Source: Pasteuria penetrans
Lineage (GTDB): Bacteria; Bacillota; Bacilli; Thermoactinomycetales; Thermoactinomycetaceae
Assembly: GCF_900538055.1 (NCBI RefSeq)
Contig: NZ_UZAC03000001.1
Coordinates: 496,001 to 560,000 of the forward strand
DNA: 64,000 nt
Direction of reading: 5' to 3'
Below the pieces are notes generated by a model. It did not search any database. It saw only the letters and a list, made by a program, of their open reading frames with translations, and had not been told where the DNA came from. The translations under genes and the position numbers were made by a program. Below are positions 19,254 to 28,803 of the stretch, piece after piece; within the stretch, counting starts at the first letter, position 1, and every line of letters starts with the position of its first letter.

Positions 19254-20053
19254 ACGAGGAAAAGGATTCTGGAACCCAGTCGCGGAGACATGGGGATGGT
19301 TCTGACGCGTCGTCGTCGGAGGGATCTCCTACCTTGGAATCAGAGATGGAGGCTACGACTCGACGTGGAGGGGGATCGGAGGAGGACAAGAAAGTGGACG
19401 ATCCCCCGGAATCGGAGGGGAATGATTCTGATTCCAAGGTTAAGGTTAAGGCAGATCCTAAGATAGCACCGGAGGGTGTGATAGGAACCGAGGCGAAGTC
19501 CAAGGATGTCCCCAATAGGGCTCGTCCTACCTCGCGGGGTTCGGCTCGTGCTCAGCCTGATCCCCCGCCGATAGACCCTGAGTGGCAGGAGAGGGCAGAG
19601 AGTTGGCGTGATGCGGTCAACCGGGCTATGGGGGATATGGTTGCCCCGGAGGTGATCGTGTTGCCGCATATTTCCCTGCCAGTACTTTCCATTGTTCCAT
19701 TGGCCTGGCGGGAGGTGGCGTTGTTTTTTCGCCAGAATCATGAGTATTCTTTTTCCTACATGCGTAATTATGCAGCAGCCGATCAAGGGGCGCACTTTGA
19801 TGTCATTCTCCAACTTGCTTCCCTCATCCAACCCTATGATATTTGTCTCAAGGCCTCCCTTTTGAGAGGGGAGCCGAGTATTCCTAGCTTGGCTACAGAT
19901 TGGGAGGCGGCGAATTGGAACGAGAGGGAAATGTATGACTTGTTGGGTATTCATTTTGAGGGCCATCCTGACCTGCGACGTATTATGCTTCCTGATGGTT
20001 GGGTAGGACACCCTTTACGTAAGGATTACGAGCCGTTTGATGAGGGGGTGTAG
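19250..20053 (+). CDS. nuoC: Complex I subunit C with long charged N-terminal extension
   Basis: The 30-kDa peripheral subunit that partners NuoD. 267 residues from TTG 19250, which overlaps the nuoB stop (TTGA). The conserved domain occupies about 120-267 and ends with [25 protein letters not shown] and [10 protein letters not shown]. The first 110 residues are low-complexity, rich in Ser, Glu, Asp and Lys, without a recognised fold. An ATG at 19346 would remove a third of that extension. Confidence 0.94.
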   Translation: MNEEKDSGTQSRRHGDGSDASSSEGSPTLESEMEATTRRGGGSEEDKKVDDPPESEGNDSDSKVKVKADPKIAPEGVIGTEAKSKDVPNRARPTSRGSARAQPDPPPIDPEWQERAESWRDAVNRAMGDMVAPEVIVLPHISLPVLSIVPLAWREVALFFRQNHEYSFSYMRNYAAADQGAHFDVILQLASLIQPYDICLKASLLRGEPSIPSLATDWEAANWNEREMYDLLGIHFEGHPDLRRIMLPDGWVGHPLRKDYEPFDEGV

Positions 20054-20058
20054 AAGGG

Positions 20059-21156
20059 GTGCGTACGGAGGAAATGTTGCTCAACGTTGGGCCTCAGCAT
20101 CCCAGTACCCATGGTGTTTTGCGGTTGCGGGTTACGATTGATGGCGAACAAATTGTCAAGGTTGACCCTGTGTTGGGTTATTTGCATCGTGGCACGGAGA
20201 AGTTGGCCGAAGATCTGAATTATACACAAATCATTCCTTATACAGATCGCATGGATTATCTATCGGCAATGACGAATAATTTTTCTCTCGTTCATTCTGT
20301 GGAGACCCTATTGGGTTTGGATATCCCTGAGCGGGCTCAGTACCTACGCGTTATGGTTATGGAAATGAACCGTATTGCAAGTCATCTTGTTTGGATGGGG
20401 ACGTATCTTCTGGACATAGGTGCCATGAGCCCATTTCTCTATGCGTTCAAGGACCGTGAAGAAATCCTTGATATGTTCAATGAGTTGTGCGGGGCACGCC
20501 TCACTTATAACTACATGCGTGTTGGGGGGGTCAAATGGGATGCCCCCCCCGGTTGGGTAGAGAAATTGAGTGATTGGATCGGGAGAATGCAGAAGCGGAT
20601 GGGGGAGTATCATCAGCTCATCACAGGAAATTCCATTTTCCGTCAGCGTACACAGGGTGTAGGTAAGTATGATCAGGGGACAGCTATTGCCTATGGGCTT
20701 TCGGGTGCCAATCTCCGCGTTACGGGGGTGGACTGGGATCTTCGGAAAACGCGCCCTTATTCGTTGTATGGAGGATTGGATTTTACCGTTCCCATAGGGA
20801 AAAATGGGGATCTCTATGACAAATACTTGTGCAGGATGGGGGAGATTGATCAGTCCCTTCACATTTTGGAGCAGTTGACGGGGCAATGTCCCTCTTCGGG
20901 CGCTTTCATGGCCAAGGTGCCCCGCATTTTGAGGGCACCCGAGGGAGAGGTTTATACAGGGATTGAGTCTCCGCGTGGCGAATTGGGATGTTATATCATT
21001 AGTCGTGGACGTGACAAACCCTGGCGTCTCAAGTTTCGTCGACCCTCATTTTACAATCTCCAAATTCTCCCTTATCTCCTGCAGGGGGAAAACCTGTCCA
21101 ATCTTGTAGCGATCCTGGGTAGTATTGATATCGTACTTGGGGAGGTGGATGGATGA
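20059..21156 (+). CDS. nuoD: Complex I subunit D (49 kDa)
   Basis: Forms the quinone-reduction cavity with NuoB. 365 residues from GTG 20059, start sequence RTEEMLLNVGPQHPSTHG with the quinone-site His of the HPSTHG loop. The frame continues through the expected RGTEKL, DRMDYLS and RGELG motifs to PDFxN-type residues near the end. A G7 run (20524-20530) and a C8 run (20543-20550) inside the gene can pair as a stem. It overlaps nuoH by ATGA. Confidence 0.97.
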   Translation: MRTEEMLLNVGPQHPSTHGVLRLRVTIDGEQIVKVDPVLGYLHRGTEKLAEDLNYTQIIPYTDRMDYLSAMTNNFSLVHSVETLLGLDIPERAQYLRVMVMEMNRIASHLVWMGTYLLDIGAMSPFLYAFKDREEILDMFNELCGARLTYNYMRVGGVKWDAPPGWVEKLSDWIGRMQKRMGEYHQLITGNSIFRQRTQGVGKYDQGTAIAYGLSGANLRVTGVDWDLRKTRPYSLYGGLDFTVPIGKNGDLYDKYLCRMGEIDQSLHILEQLTGQCPSSGAFMAKVPRILRAPEGEVYTGIESPRGELGCYIISRGRDKPWRLKFRRPSFYNLQILPYLLQGENLSNLVAILGSIDIVLGEVDG

Positions 21157-22136
21157 TTGGTGATTTGTTGTATGCCGGTATTCTTCTTGCGGTTGTATTG
21201 CTGTTCGTTATGTTGGCCGTGTTGGCAGAGAGAAAAGTGATTGGATGGATCCAGCTGCGGCATGGACCCAATCGTGTGGGTCCCTGGGGGATGTTGCAAA
21301 CGATGGCGGATGTGGGTAAACTTTTCTGCAAAGAAGATATACGGCCTGCCCAGGTGGATCCAAGGCTTTTTCGCTGGGCGCCCATTCTGGCTTTTCTGCC
21401 ATCCTTTGCGGGGCTTGTGGTTGTCCCCTTTATGCCGCAGGGTATGAATGTCAATCTGTCCGCTGGGTTGTTGTACGGTGTGGCGTGGTCTAGCATTACC
21501 ACCCTAGCGATCATTGTGGCTGGATGGTCCTCCAATAACAAATACGCGCTTATCGGTGCCATGCGTGCGGCTGCCCAGATGATTAGCTATGAAGTCCCCT
21601 TGTTGTTGGCACTCGCTGGTGTGGCACTGGGTGCGGGTAGTTTGCAGTTGGATGAGATTGTTAGAGCCCAGTCCTATGTCTGGTTTCTACTACCGCAGGT
21701 TGTTGGGTTTGCTGTGTTTTGTGTTTCCTTGTTAGCTGAGTTGCATCGGACCCCTTTTGATTTTCCGGAGGCGGAATCGGAGTTGGTGGCTGGTTATCAT
21801 GTAGAATACAGCGGTTTCCGTTTTGCCCTTTTCATGCTTACGGAGTATGTTTACGTTTTTTCTATGGCTGCCTTAGCGACGGTTCTTTATCTTGGCGGTT
21901 GGGATTCTCCGTTTGGTGTGGGTATCTTGCCGCCTGCCCTTTGGTTTGGTTTGAAGATGTCGTCCATCCTGTTTGTGATTTTTTGGGTACGGGCTACCTG
22001 GCCACGTTTGCGTGTAGATTCCCTATTGCCGTTAGCATGGAAGGTACTCGTACCCCTTGCCCTGCTCAATTTACTTTGGGTAGCTGTTGCTAAAGAGATT
22101 CCTGTTTTGCGGTCGTTTTATGGGGCAGGGCAATGA
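21153..22136 (+). CDS. nuoH: Complex I subunit H
   Basis: Membrane subunit that links the quinone site to the pump modules. 327 residues and about eight helices. Conserved text includes ERKVIGWIQLRHGPNRVGP, KEDIRP, AAAQMISYE and the PFDFPEAESELVAGY loop with its acidic residues. ATG 21153 is preceded by GGGGAGG. Confidence 0.97.
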   Translation: MIGDLLYAGILLAVVLLFVMLAVLAERKVIGWIQLRHGPNRVGPWGMLQTMADVGKLFCKEDIRPAQVDPRLFRWAPILAFLPSFAGLVVVPFMPQGMNVNLSAGLLYGVAWSSITTLAIIVAGWSSNNKYALIGAMRAAAQMISYEVPLLLALAGVALGAGSLQLDEIVRAQSYVWFLLPQVVGFAVFCVSLLAELHRTPFDFPEAESELVAGYHVEYSGFRFALFMLTEYVYVFSMAALATVLYLGGWDSPFGVGILPPALWFGLKMSSILFVIFWVRATWPRLRVDSLLPLAWKVLVPLALLNLLWVAVAKEIPVLRSFYGAGQ

Positions 22137-22166
22137 AACATTCGTTTTCCGGGGAGGGGGGCTCGC

Positions 22167-22694
22167 ATGTTAGGATTAGCAAAGGGAATGGCGGTTACCT
22201 TGCGTAATCTCGTTCGACCTAAGGTGACACACCGCTATCCCGATGCACCTATTCCCATGCCTGATCGTTTCCGAGGTATTCAGCACTTTGATCCAGAAAA
22301 ATGTATCGTTTGCAATCAGTGTGCATTGGTTTGTCCCACCGATTGCATCACACTAACGGGAAGGAAGAGTACGGATCCGGAGCGCAAGGGTAAGGTTATA
22401 GAAACGTATGATATCCAATTCGAGACCTGTATCCTCTGCGATCTGTGTACGGAGGTTTGCCCTACAGAGGCAGTGGTTATGACCCACAACTACGAATTAG
22501 CCGTTTACGGACGGGATGAGTTATTCAAGGATTTGGAGTGGCTAGATGATAACAATACGCAGATTCGAAAGCAGAATTTGCCCGTTCCTTCTCCCGCTGC
22601 TGCTGCGATGGCAAAACAAATTGCAGCACGGAAGGCGCGTGTAGCTGCGGCGACGAAAGGGGGGGAGGAGGTGGATAAGGATCCTTCTCCTTGA
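22167..22694 (+). CDS. nuoI: Complex I subunit I (2x[4Fe-4S])
   Basis: Ferredoxin-like subunit carrying clusters N6a and N6b. The 175 residues contain two full C-x2-C-x2-C-x3-CP motifs, CIVCNQCALVCP and CILCDLCTEVCP. The C-terminus is Ala/Lys-rich and longer than in enteric NuoI. ATG 22167 follows GGGGAGGGGGG by six bases. It ends in a TTGA overlap with the nuoJ frame. Confidence 0.97.
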   Translation: MLGLAKGMAVTLRNLVRPKVTHRYPDAPIPMPDRFRGIQHFDPEKCIVCNQCALVCPTDCITLTGRKSTDPERKGKVIETYDIQFETCILCDLCTEVCPTEAVVMTHNYELAVYGRDELFKDLEWLDDNNTQIRKQNLPVPSPAAAAMAKQIAARKARVAAATKGGEEVDKDPSP

Positions 22695-23233
22695 ACAATG
22701 TTGATGAGGGGGTGGGTTTGGGCTTGGATACAGGAAATGATATAGGCTCCACTATCGTTTTTTTTCTGCTGGCTATTTGGATTCTCGCTGGCGCTCTGTT
22801 TGCCATTCAGCTCAAACGCGTCGTTCATGTTGTGTTGGCCATTGCGAGTACCATGGTCGGAATCGCTGCGTTGTACTTTTTCCTCAATGCTATGTTCGTG
22901 GCGGTAGCCCAACTGTTGATCTATGCGGGTGCGGTGTCGGTACTGATGTTATTCGGTATCATGTTGACCCGTCACGAGGTGGAAGAGGATGGTGACTTTG
23001 TCCCCCATCCCCGATCCTTTTTCTATTCGCATGTGTTGTTGTTTCTTGTCATGATCTTATTGATCGAGCGTGGTAACAGCGGGGAGCTCCCTGGTGCGGG
23101 TCGAGAGGCGTCCCTTATGTCTATAGGTACACTTATTTTTCGTGACTATTCCCTGCCTCTGGAAGCCCTGTCCATTTTATTGTTGGTGGCTGTTGTTGGG
23201 GCCGTGGCTTTGACCCGTCCGAAGGAGGGATAG
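22691..23233 (+). CDS. nuoJ: Complex I subunit J
   Basis: Membrane subunit with the pi-bulge helix of complex I. About 180 residues and five helices, with the conserved AVAQLLIYAGAVSVLMLF segment. TTG 22691 overlaps the nuoI stop. However, a GAGGGGG ribosome site points to TTG 22718 or 22724, which would give an N-terminus closer to the family. Confidence 0.94.
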   Translation: MNNVDEGVGLGLDTGNDIGSTIVFFLLAIWILAGALFAIQLKRVVHVVLAIASTMVGIAALYFFLNAMFVAVAQLLIYAGAVSVLMLFGIMLTRHEVEEDGDFVPHPRSFFYSHVLLFLVMILLIERGNSGELPGAGREASLMSIGTLIFRDYSLPLEALSILLLVAVVGAVALTRPKEG

Positions 23234-23237
23234 CCTG

Positions 23238-23624
23238 ATGTTGGGGTCCTTGTTGTTTTTGTCTTCCCTGTTGTTTGTGGTGGGTTTGTACGGTGTGTTG
23301 GTAAAGAAAAATGCTGTTGTGGTTCTCTTTTCTCTTGAATTGATGCTCAACTCGGTTAATATCAATTTTATTGCGTTTGCGCAACGCGGTCCCATTGCAG
23401 GCGCGCAGGGTCATGTGTTTTCTTTGTTCTCCATGGGGGTGGCCGCGGCAGGAGCCGCGGTTGGTCTGGCTATCCTGTTGGCCCTTTATCGTCATACAGG
23501 GACGACGGATATAAGATCTTTTCGTGCCTTGGCGAGTAGGAAGCCAGTGCGCTTGCAGGGTGGTTTAGGTCCGGTATGGGCGGAAGAGAAGCAAGACAGT
23601 GGAGGGGGGGGAGGTACTACTTGA
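23238..23624 (+). CDS. nuoK: Complex I subunit K
   Basis: Small membrane subunit with three helices and two conserved buried glutamates, here in SLELMLNSVNINF and, for the other, replaced or shifted around GAAVGLAILLALYR. 128 residues instead of about 100; the extra 25 (after FRALASRKP) are hydrophilic and end in a Gly run encoded by a G8 tract (23604-23611). ATG 23238 follows nuoJ by four bases. Confidence 0.93.
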   Translation: MLGSLLFLSSLLFVVGLYGVLVKKNAVVVLFSLELMLNSVNINFIAFAQRGPIAGAQGHVFSLFSMGVAAAGAAVGLAILLALYRHTGTTDIRSFRALASRKPVRLQGGLGPVWAEEKQDSGGGGGTT

Positions 23625-25435
23625 GTGCACCAATGGTAGGTACTATTGTGGCGTTGCCACTTTTGGTTCCTCTCTTGTTTTTATTGATGGGGGCGAAGTT
23701 GGCGAGAGGGGTGGCTGCGGGGGCGGGTGTTTTTTCTGCCGTCGGTTCGGCTGTTTTGGTGACGTGGTTGGCTTGGCAATATGGACCCTCATTGTCCGTT
23801 TGGAAGGCTAAGATGCCTTGGTTCCAGATAGGTCACCATTCCGTGGACTTGGGTTTTTTGATCCGCCCAACAACGCTGTGGTTGTTGCTCGTTGTGGCCT
23901 GGATTAGTGTATTTGTTCATGGGTATGCTTGGAGCTATATGAAAAATAAGTCGGGTGTGGGTTCTCGTTTTGTCGGTTTTTTTGCTTTGCTGGGGTTTTT
24001 CACAGCGTCTATGCAGAGTTTTGTTGTATCCTCCAATTTCTTACAGTTGGTTATGGGTTGGGAGGCTCTTGGTGTTGCTTCCTTTCTGCTCATTGGATTC
24101 TGGCAAGAGGAACAAAAGGCCAGACGGGCTGCCATCAAGGCTTTCTTAATGACCAGGTTGGGTGATATGGGTCTCTTGGCAGCATTGGGGTTGACATGGT
24201 GGTATTGGAAAACTTGGGAGATTGATGTGTTAGCGCAATTGGTGGATGGTGGTGCTTTGGCGGGTTCGTCTGTTACCCTTGTCGCCCTCCTGGTTGCCGT
24301 CGCCGCGTTGGCAAAGGCGGGTCAGATGCCCCTACATACTTGGCTCCCCGATGCGATGGTAGGGCCTACCCCTGTGAGTGCGTTCCTCCATGCGGCGACC
24401 ATGGTGGTAGCTGGTGTTTATCTTGTGGACCAATTTTCCTTCCTTTTCTCCTCCGGGGATATGGCCAATATGGTATTGCTCTGGGCGGGCGCGGTTACAG
24501 CCATTTACGCATCCTTTATGGCCTGCCTGCAAACGGATCTCAAGCGTTTGTTGGCTTATTCTACCGCAAGTCATTTGGGTTTCATGTTTGCCGCTATGGG
24601 GCTACAGATGCCTGGCTATGCTTTTTTGTTGTTATGTGCACATGCCTCCTTTAAGGCACTTCTCTTCCTAATCGTGGGGGTGCTCCTTTCTTCGCAGCGG
24701 TTGAAAGGGGCCTGGACAATGAGTACGGGTATGCTGTTTACTTGGGTGGTAGGTGTTCTGGCTATGTGTGATTTTCCTTCCCTGAAAAAGGATATTTTGG
24801 CTGCTGCTTTTTCCCAGGGTGCTTCCCTTTCTTTTTATCTCCTCCTGGGCGCCTATGCGTTTACCTTTGGATATGTATTTCGTTTGGGGCTACAGGTTCG
24901 CCGTGTGTCGGCCTCCACCATATCCTCTGGGGGGAAGGTAAACCTTCCGGGCAATTCCATGGGGTGGTCCATTGTAGCATTAACCGGAGTGGTGGGGTTG
25001 GTTCAGGGCGTGCTTATCGCCTACAAGGGGGGTTTGTTTCATTGGTTGGAGGCTCGCCCCAATTCCCGTCTACCCTTTGCTTATCCTCCTAGCTGGTGGA
25101 CTCCTGCTATGGTGGTGCTAGGTTTGGGCTTGGCGGTGTGCTTTGTGCGCATTTTGGGAAAAAAACAGTCCTGGTGGTGGGAGGATAGGGATCCATGGGA
25201 TGCGGTGTACCGTGTGGTCGTAGTGGGTCCAGTCCGGGGGCTGGCACGGGGGCTGTTGTGTTTTGATCAGTTTGTTATCCATGGTGCCGTCCATTTTGTC
25301 AGTAGGGCGTCGATGGGCTTAGGACGGTGTGCTGTTGGATGGCAGCGGGGGCGATTGGAACGTTATCTCCTTGTTGCCGTGTTGGCATTGGCCGTATCTC
25401 TGCTGTTATTGCTATGGATAGGGATAGGGGGGTGA
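23621..25435 (+). CDS. nuoL: Complex I subunit L (antiporter-like)
   Basis: Distal Mrp-type proton-pump subunit. 604 residues from TTG 23621, which has GGGGGAGG six bases upstream and overlaps the nuoK stop; an ATG at 23576 would overlap nuoK by 49 bases. Many helices, with LVMGWEALGVASFLLIGFW, AKAGQMPLHTWLPDAM and GPTPVSAFLHAATMVVAGVY, the conserved pump signature. The C-terminal lateral helix region is present. Confidence 0.96.
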   Translation: MSAPMVGTIVALPLLVPLLFLLMGAKLARGVAAGAGVFSAVGSAVLVTWLAWQYGPSLSVWKAKMPWFQIGHHSVDLGFLIRPTTLWLLLVVAWISVFVHGYAWSYMKNKSGVGSRFVGFFALLGFFTASMQSFVVSSNFLQLVMGWEALGVASFLLIGFWQEEQKARRAAIKAFLMTRLGDMGLLAALGLTWWYWKTWEIDVLAQLVDGGALAGSSVTLVALLVAVAALAKAGQMPLHTWLPDAMVGPTPVSAFLHAATMVVAGVYLVDQFSFLFSSGDMANMVLLWAGAVTAIYASFMACLQTDLKRLLAYSTASHLGFMFAAMGLQMPGYAFLLLCAHASFKALLFLIVGVLLSSQRLKGAWTMSTGMLFTWVVGVLAMCDFPSLKKDILAAAFSQGASLSFYLLLGAYAFTFGYVFRLGLQVRRVSASTISSGGKVNLPGNSMGWSIVALTGVVGLVQGVLIAYKGGLFHWLEARPNSRLPFAYPPSWWTPAMVVLGLGLAVCFVRILGKKQSWWWEDRDPWDAVYRVVVVGPVRGLARGLLCFDQFVIHGAVHFVSRASMGLGRCAVGWQRGRLERYLLVAVLALAVSLLLLLWIGIGG

Positions 25436-25445
25436 GTGAGGACGT

Positions 25446-27071
25446 ATGGATCGTTCTCTCGTCGATGTTGCGGCCTGGAATCTCCCTACGTTGGCTTGGT
25501 GTATACCCCTATTAGGTGCTCTGTTCGTGTTCTGTTGTCCGAAGCGGTGGCAGGCTGTCCTGCATAGGGTGACTTCCTGTTGGATGTTGTTGCCGTTCTC
25601 TGTGGTCGCAGCCATGGCGATGGTCTTATTTTCCGCTGGTGCGGGTTTTTATTTTGAAAAGCAGTTCTTTTGGGATTCGTTGCAATTAGGAATTTCATCC
25701 CTTCCCATCACCTATCATGTGGGCGTAGATGGTATTAGCCTGCCGCTGTTATTGTTGGCTGTTGTTCTCTTTCCTATTGCGGCTATGGTTTCTCGTTCCG
25801 TACGCGGGGTTACGAGGGGTTATTATGGCCTGTTATTGGTTCTGCAGTCTTGTACGCTGGGTGCCCTAGTGGCGAAGGACGCGTTGCTTTTCTTCCTCTT
25901 CCTGGAGGGTACACTGCTCTGCATGTTTTTTCTGATCGGGAAGTTTGGCTATCTGTACCGCGAGAGGGCCGCCTTCACGTATTTGATTATGGGTGGGGTT
26001 GGTTCCCTGTTTTTCCTCATGGCCCTGTTCATGTTTCTGGTTTATTTTGAGAGCCTGGACATGGAAGTCATTTCTGACAAGTTACGCCAGGTTGCGGCCC
26101 TCAGGGGTGTACCCGAGTTACCCGAGCATTTGCGAGCGGGATACGAGGGGTTGTTGGAAACGTTTTTTTGGTTGGTTCTGATTGGTTTGGCTGTAAAGTT
26201 ACCCGTCGTTCCTTTTCATACATGGATGGTGCGCACCCACATGGAGGCCCCCCTACCCGTGGTGTTGATTCACTCTGGGGTTTTACTCAAGTTGGGTGCC
26301 TACGGTTTTTATCGTTTCATTTACAATGCCTTTCCTACGATGTTAGATCGTTATTCCCATTGGCTTGTCATCGCAGGATTGGTCAACCTATTGTACGGTG
26401 CGTTCGTTGCGTTGTCGGCACGGAAGGTAAGGATGTTGTATGGTACGCCGGTTGCGTTGTCGGCACGGAAGGGTTTTTCTTGGTCCTCGCAGGGGGCTAG
26501 GAAGATCATGGCTTATGCTAGTTTGAGCCACATGGGGATCGTGTTGATGGGTATTGGTTCCCTCAACAGCATGGGTGTAGAGGGTTCTTTGTATCAGTTG
26601 GTGGGGCATGGCCTGACGGCAGCTTTCGCTTTTCTGCTGATTTTGTACCTTGAAGGGCGGTTGGAAACCACGTACCTACGGGAGTGGGATGGTCTAGGTG
26701 CAGCGTTGCCACGTTTTGCGGTGGGTATGCGCTTTCTTGCTCTTGCCTTGCTAGGTTTGCCGGGTTTAGCAGGTTTCGTGGGTGAGGTGTTGGTGTTTTC
26801 GGGTGTGATACAAACGTATCCCACGGTTTTTCCATGGGTCCTAGTGGGGTTTGTGTTGGCGGCGGCCTATGCTTTGCGACTGGCGGTGCGTCCCACGTTT
26901 GGTCGTCCTCCTGTAGTAAACCGAACCTATGGTTCGGACCTAGCCGGAAATGAGAGGGTCTGGTTGATGATTCTGGGTGGTTTGATCCTGCTGCTGGGTC
27001 TCTGGCCGGATCTGCTTCTTCATTGGTTTCGTCCCGTTGTCGAAACATTTTTTTCTCCAACGGATCGTTGA
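25446..27071 (+). CDS. nuoM: Complex I subunit M with a 15-residue tandem duplication
   Basis: Second antiporter-like proton-pump subunit, 541 residues against roughly 500-510 in the family. Conserved marks are FLEGTLLCMFFLIG, GLAVKLPVVPFHTWM, AHMEAPLPVVLIHSGVLLKLGAYG-type text and AYASLSHMG. Between LLYGAFVALSARK and the AYASLSHMG helix is an in-frame 45-bp duplication (26391-26435 and 26436-26480) repeating LYGxxVALSARK. This replaces the usual short QxDxKRLIAYSS loop. ATG 25446. Confidence 0.95.
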   Translation: MDRSLVDVAAWNLPTLAWCIPLLGALFVFCCPKRWQAVLHRVTSCWMLLPFSVVAAMAMVLFSAGAGFYFEKQFFWDSLQLGISSLPITYHVGVDGISLPLLLLAVVLFPIAAMVSRSVRGVTRGYYGLLLVLQSCTLGALVAKDALLFFLFLEGTLLCMFFLIGKFGYLYRERAAFTYLIMGGVGSLFFLMALFMFLVYFESLDMEVISDKLRQVAALRGVPELPEHLRAGYEGLLETFFWLVLIGLAVKLPVVPFHTWMVRTHMEAPLPVVLIHSGVLLKLGAYGFYRFIYNAFPTMLDRYSHWLVIAGLVNLLYGAFVALSARKVRMLYGTPVALSARKGFSWSSQGARKIMAYASLSHMGIVLMGIGSLNSMGVEGSLYQLVGHGLTAAFAFLLILYLEGRLETTYLREWDGLGAALPRFAVGMRFLALALLGLPGLAGFVGEVLVFSGVIQTYPTVFPWVLVGFVLAAAYALRLAVRPTFGRPPVVNRTYGSDLAGNERVWLMILGGLILLLGLWPDLLLHWFRPVVETFFSPTDR

Positions 27072-27146
27072 TATGGAGATTCAACCCCCGGGGATGGTTT
27101 TCATTCCAATGTGAAGGGGGATTTCCTTTAGCTAAGGGGGGGTGGT

Positions 27147-28700
27147 TTGTACGTGAAGGGGTCTTGGTGGGATATTTCATGGCTCCATGTATTGTCGCCC
27201 TTGCTCGTAGTGGTGGCGGGGGTAACGCTTGTTTTACTGCTCACGTTGATGGATAAGCGTTCCTCCGGCCGGGGTACTGCGTTTCGTTGGGTTGGACTGA
27301 GTTCGTTGTTGTTCTCCCTGGGTCTTGTCCTAGCACGGAGTGGAGCTCCGATTGAGTCGATATTGGCTCGTTCGTATCGTTGGGACACCCCTACTATGGT
27401 TTTTACGGCCGCTCTACTGGTGATTGCGATCGTTTCCCTGTTGTTCTCTTTGCATGAGACCCTTGCGTGGGAAGGTGAATGGGTGGCCACGCTCCTCTGT
27501 GCGGTGGTGGGTGGTTGTTTGGCTATCGGGGCTACGGATTTCATTTCTCTGTTTGTCAGTCTAGAGTTATTTGGTTTGTCAACCTACATTCTGGTGGGTT
27601 TGCAGAAGGGAAATAGGTTCACCATGGAGGCCGCGTGGAAGTACTTGATCACAGGTGGTGTGGCTACGGCTGTTTTCTTGTACGGTGTTTCCTTTATGGT
27701 AGGTCCTGCAGGGGAAACGGGTTTCAGTTCCTTTTATACTTACATTTTGGTAATGTTGCAAAGCGGTGCTAAGGGTTCCATGGCTTGGATTCTGTTTTCT
27801 TTCTTTCTGATTTTCATTGGCTTGGCATTGAAATTGGCCCTAGTTCCCTTCCACCTCTGGGCCCCTGATGTGTATCGTGGTTCAGGTAGCCCCATGCTGG
27901 TTTGGTTGCTGGTGGGTGTTAAGGTTACTCTTTTGGCCGTTTTGTTCCGTTTGGCTACTTTGGTTTATCAGCCTGTTCTTTATCTCCTTTCGTTGTTGGG
28001 ATATCGGATGGTCCCCTGGTTGATTTTCGGTCTGGCCCTGCTTACGATTCTGGTGGGGAATGTCGCCTCATTATTTCAGAAAAGGGTCAAGGGTGCGTTT
28101 GCCTTTGCTAGTCTTGCGCAGGGGGGTTACTTTCTTCTTCCTTTTTCTAATAATCAACCCATTTTTGAATCGGTTTCCCCCCTGGTTTTGCCAGGAGGCG
28201 TGAGTTTGCTGGTTTATGTGGTAGCATATGCCTTGGTGGTTTTTGGTGGTTTAGCGATCATAGAAACGGTGACGTCCGAGAGCGGTTCTGAAGATGTGGG
28301 GGCCTTTGCTGGTCTTATTCATCGCTCTCCCGTCATCGCCCTATCGATGACGGGTTTGCTGCTCTCTGCCGCGGGTGTTCCTCTCCTGACAGCGGGATTC
28401 TTTGCGAAATTCTATTTGTTGCTCAATGTAATGGAACACGATAGTTACCGTGCGATGTTGTTCTTGTTGGTTACACTTTTTTCCTATCTTGCCTACTTTC
28501 GTATCCTCCGGCAAATTTTCTTCCGTCGTTGTTCTGTTGATTTCAAGCGGATGAATGTACCTTGGAACCTCTCTTTTGTTATAACGGTTAGTGTTGCAGG
28601 GACGTTACTGTTGGGTTTTTTCCCAGGGGGTGTTAGTAGGTTTATCGATGCGGAGAATTGGGTTCGTTCGGGGTCTTTGGTTTCCAATGAATCTAGATAG
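27147..28700 (+). CDS. nuoN: Complex I subunit N (antiporter-like)
   Basis: Third antiporter-like subunit and last gene of the operon, 517 residues. It has SLELFGLSTYILVGL, KYLITGGVATAVFLYG, FIGLALKLALVPFHLWAPDVY and FASLAQGGYFLLP, in family order. TTG 27147 and GTG 27153 are both possible after AAGGGGGG. A strong terminator follows at 28763. Confidence 0.96.
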   Translation: MYVKGSWWDISWLHVLSPLLVVVAGVTLVLLLTLMDKRSSGRGTAFRWVGLSSLLFSLGLVLARSGAPIESILARSYRWDTPTMVFTAALLVIAIVSLLFSLHETLAWEGEWVATLLCAVVGGCLAIGATDFISLFVSLELFGLSTYILVGLQKGNRFTMEAAWKYLITGGVATAVFLYGVSFMVGPAGETGFSSFYTYILVMLQSGAKGSMAWILFSFFLIFIGLALKLALVPFHLWAPDVYRGSGSPMLVWLLVGVKVTLLAVLFRLATLVYQPVLYLLSLLGYRMVPWLIFGLALLTILVGNVASLFQKRVKGAFAFASLAQGGYFLLPFSNNQPIFESVSPLVLPGGVSLLVYVVAYALVVFGGLAIIETVTSESGSEDVGAFAGLIHRSPVIALSMTGLLLSAAGVPLLTAGFFAKFYLLLNVMEHDSYRAMLFLLVTLFSYLAYFRILRQIFFRRCSVDFKRMNVPWNLSFVITVSVAGTLLLGFFPGGVSRFIDAENWVRSGSLVSNESR

Positions 28701-28762
28701 GATTGTCCCCCTATCCTTTCATGGGTATTGTGATTTCCTCCCGAATATGGTATGAGGATAGT

Positions 28763-28803
28763 GACCCCCTTGTAGGATAGGTGGGGGTCTTTTTTATTTT
28801 TTT
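28763..28803 (+). terminator. Terminator of the nuo operon
   Basis: Stem GACCCCC/GGGGGTC with a 13-base loop, followed by TTTTTTATTTTTTTG. This is a classic rho-independent terminator 62 bases after nuoN. Confidence 0.93.
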
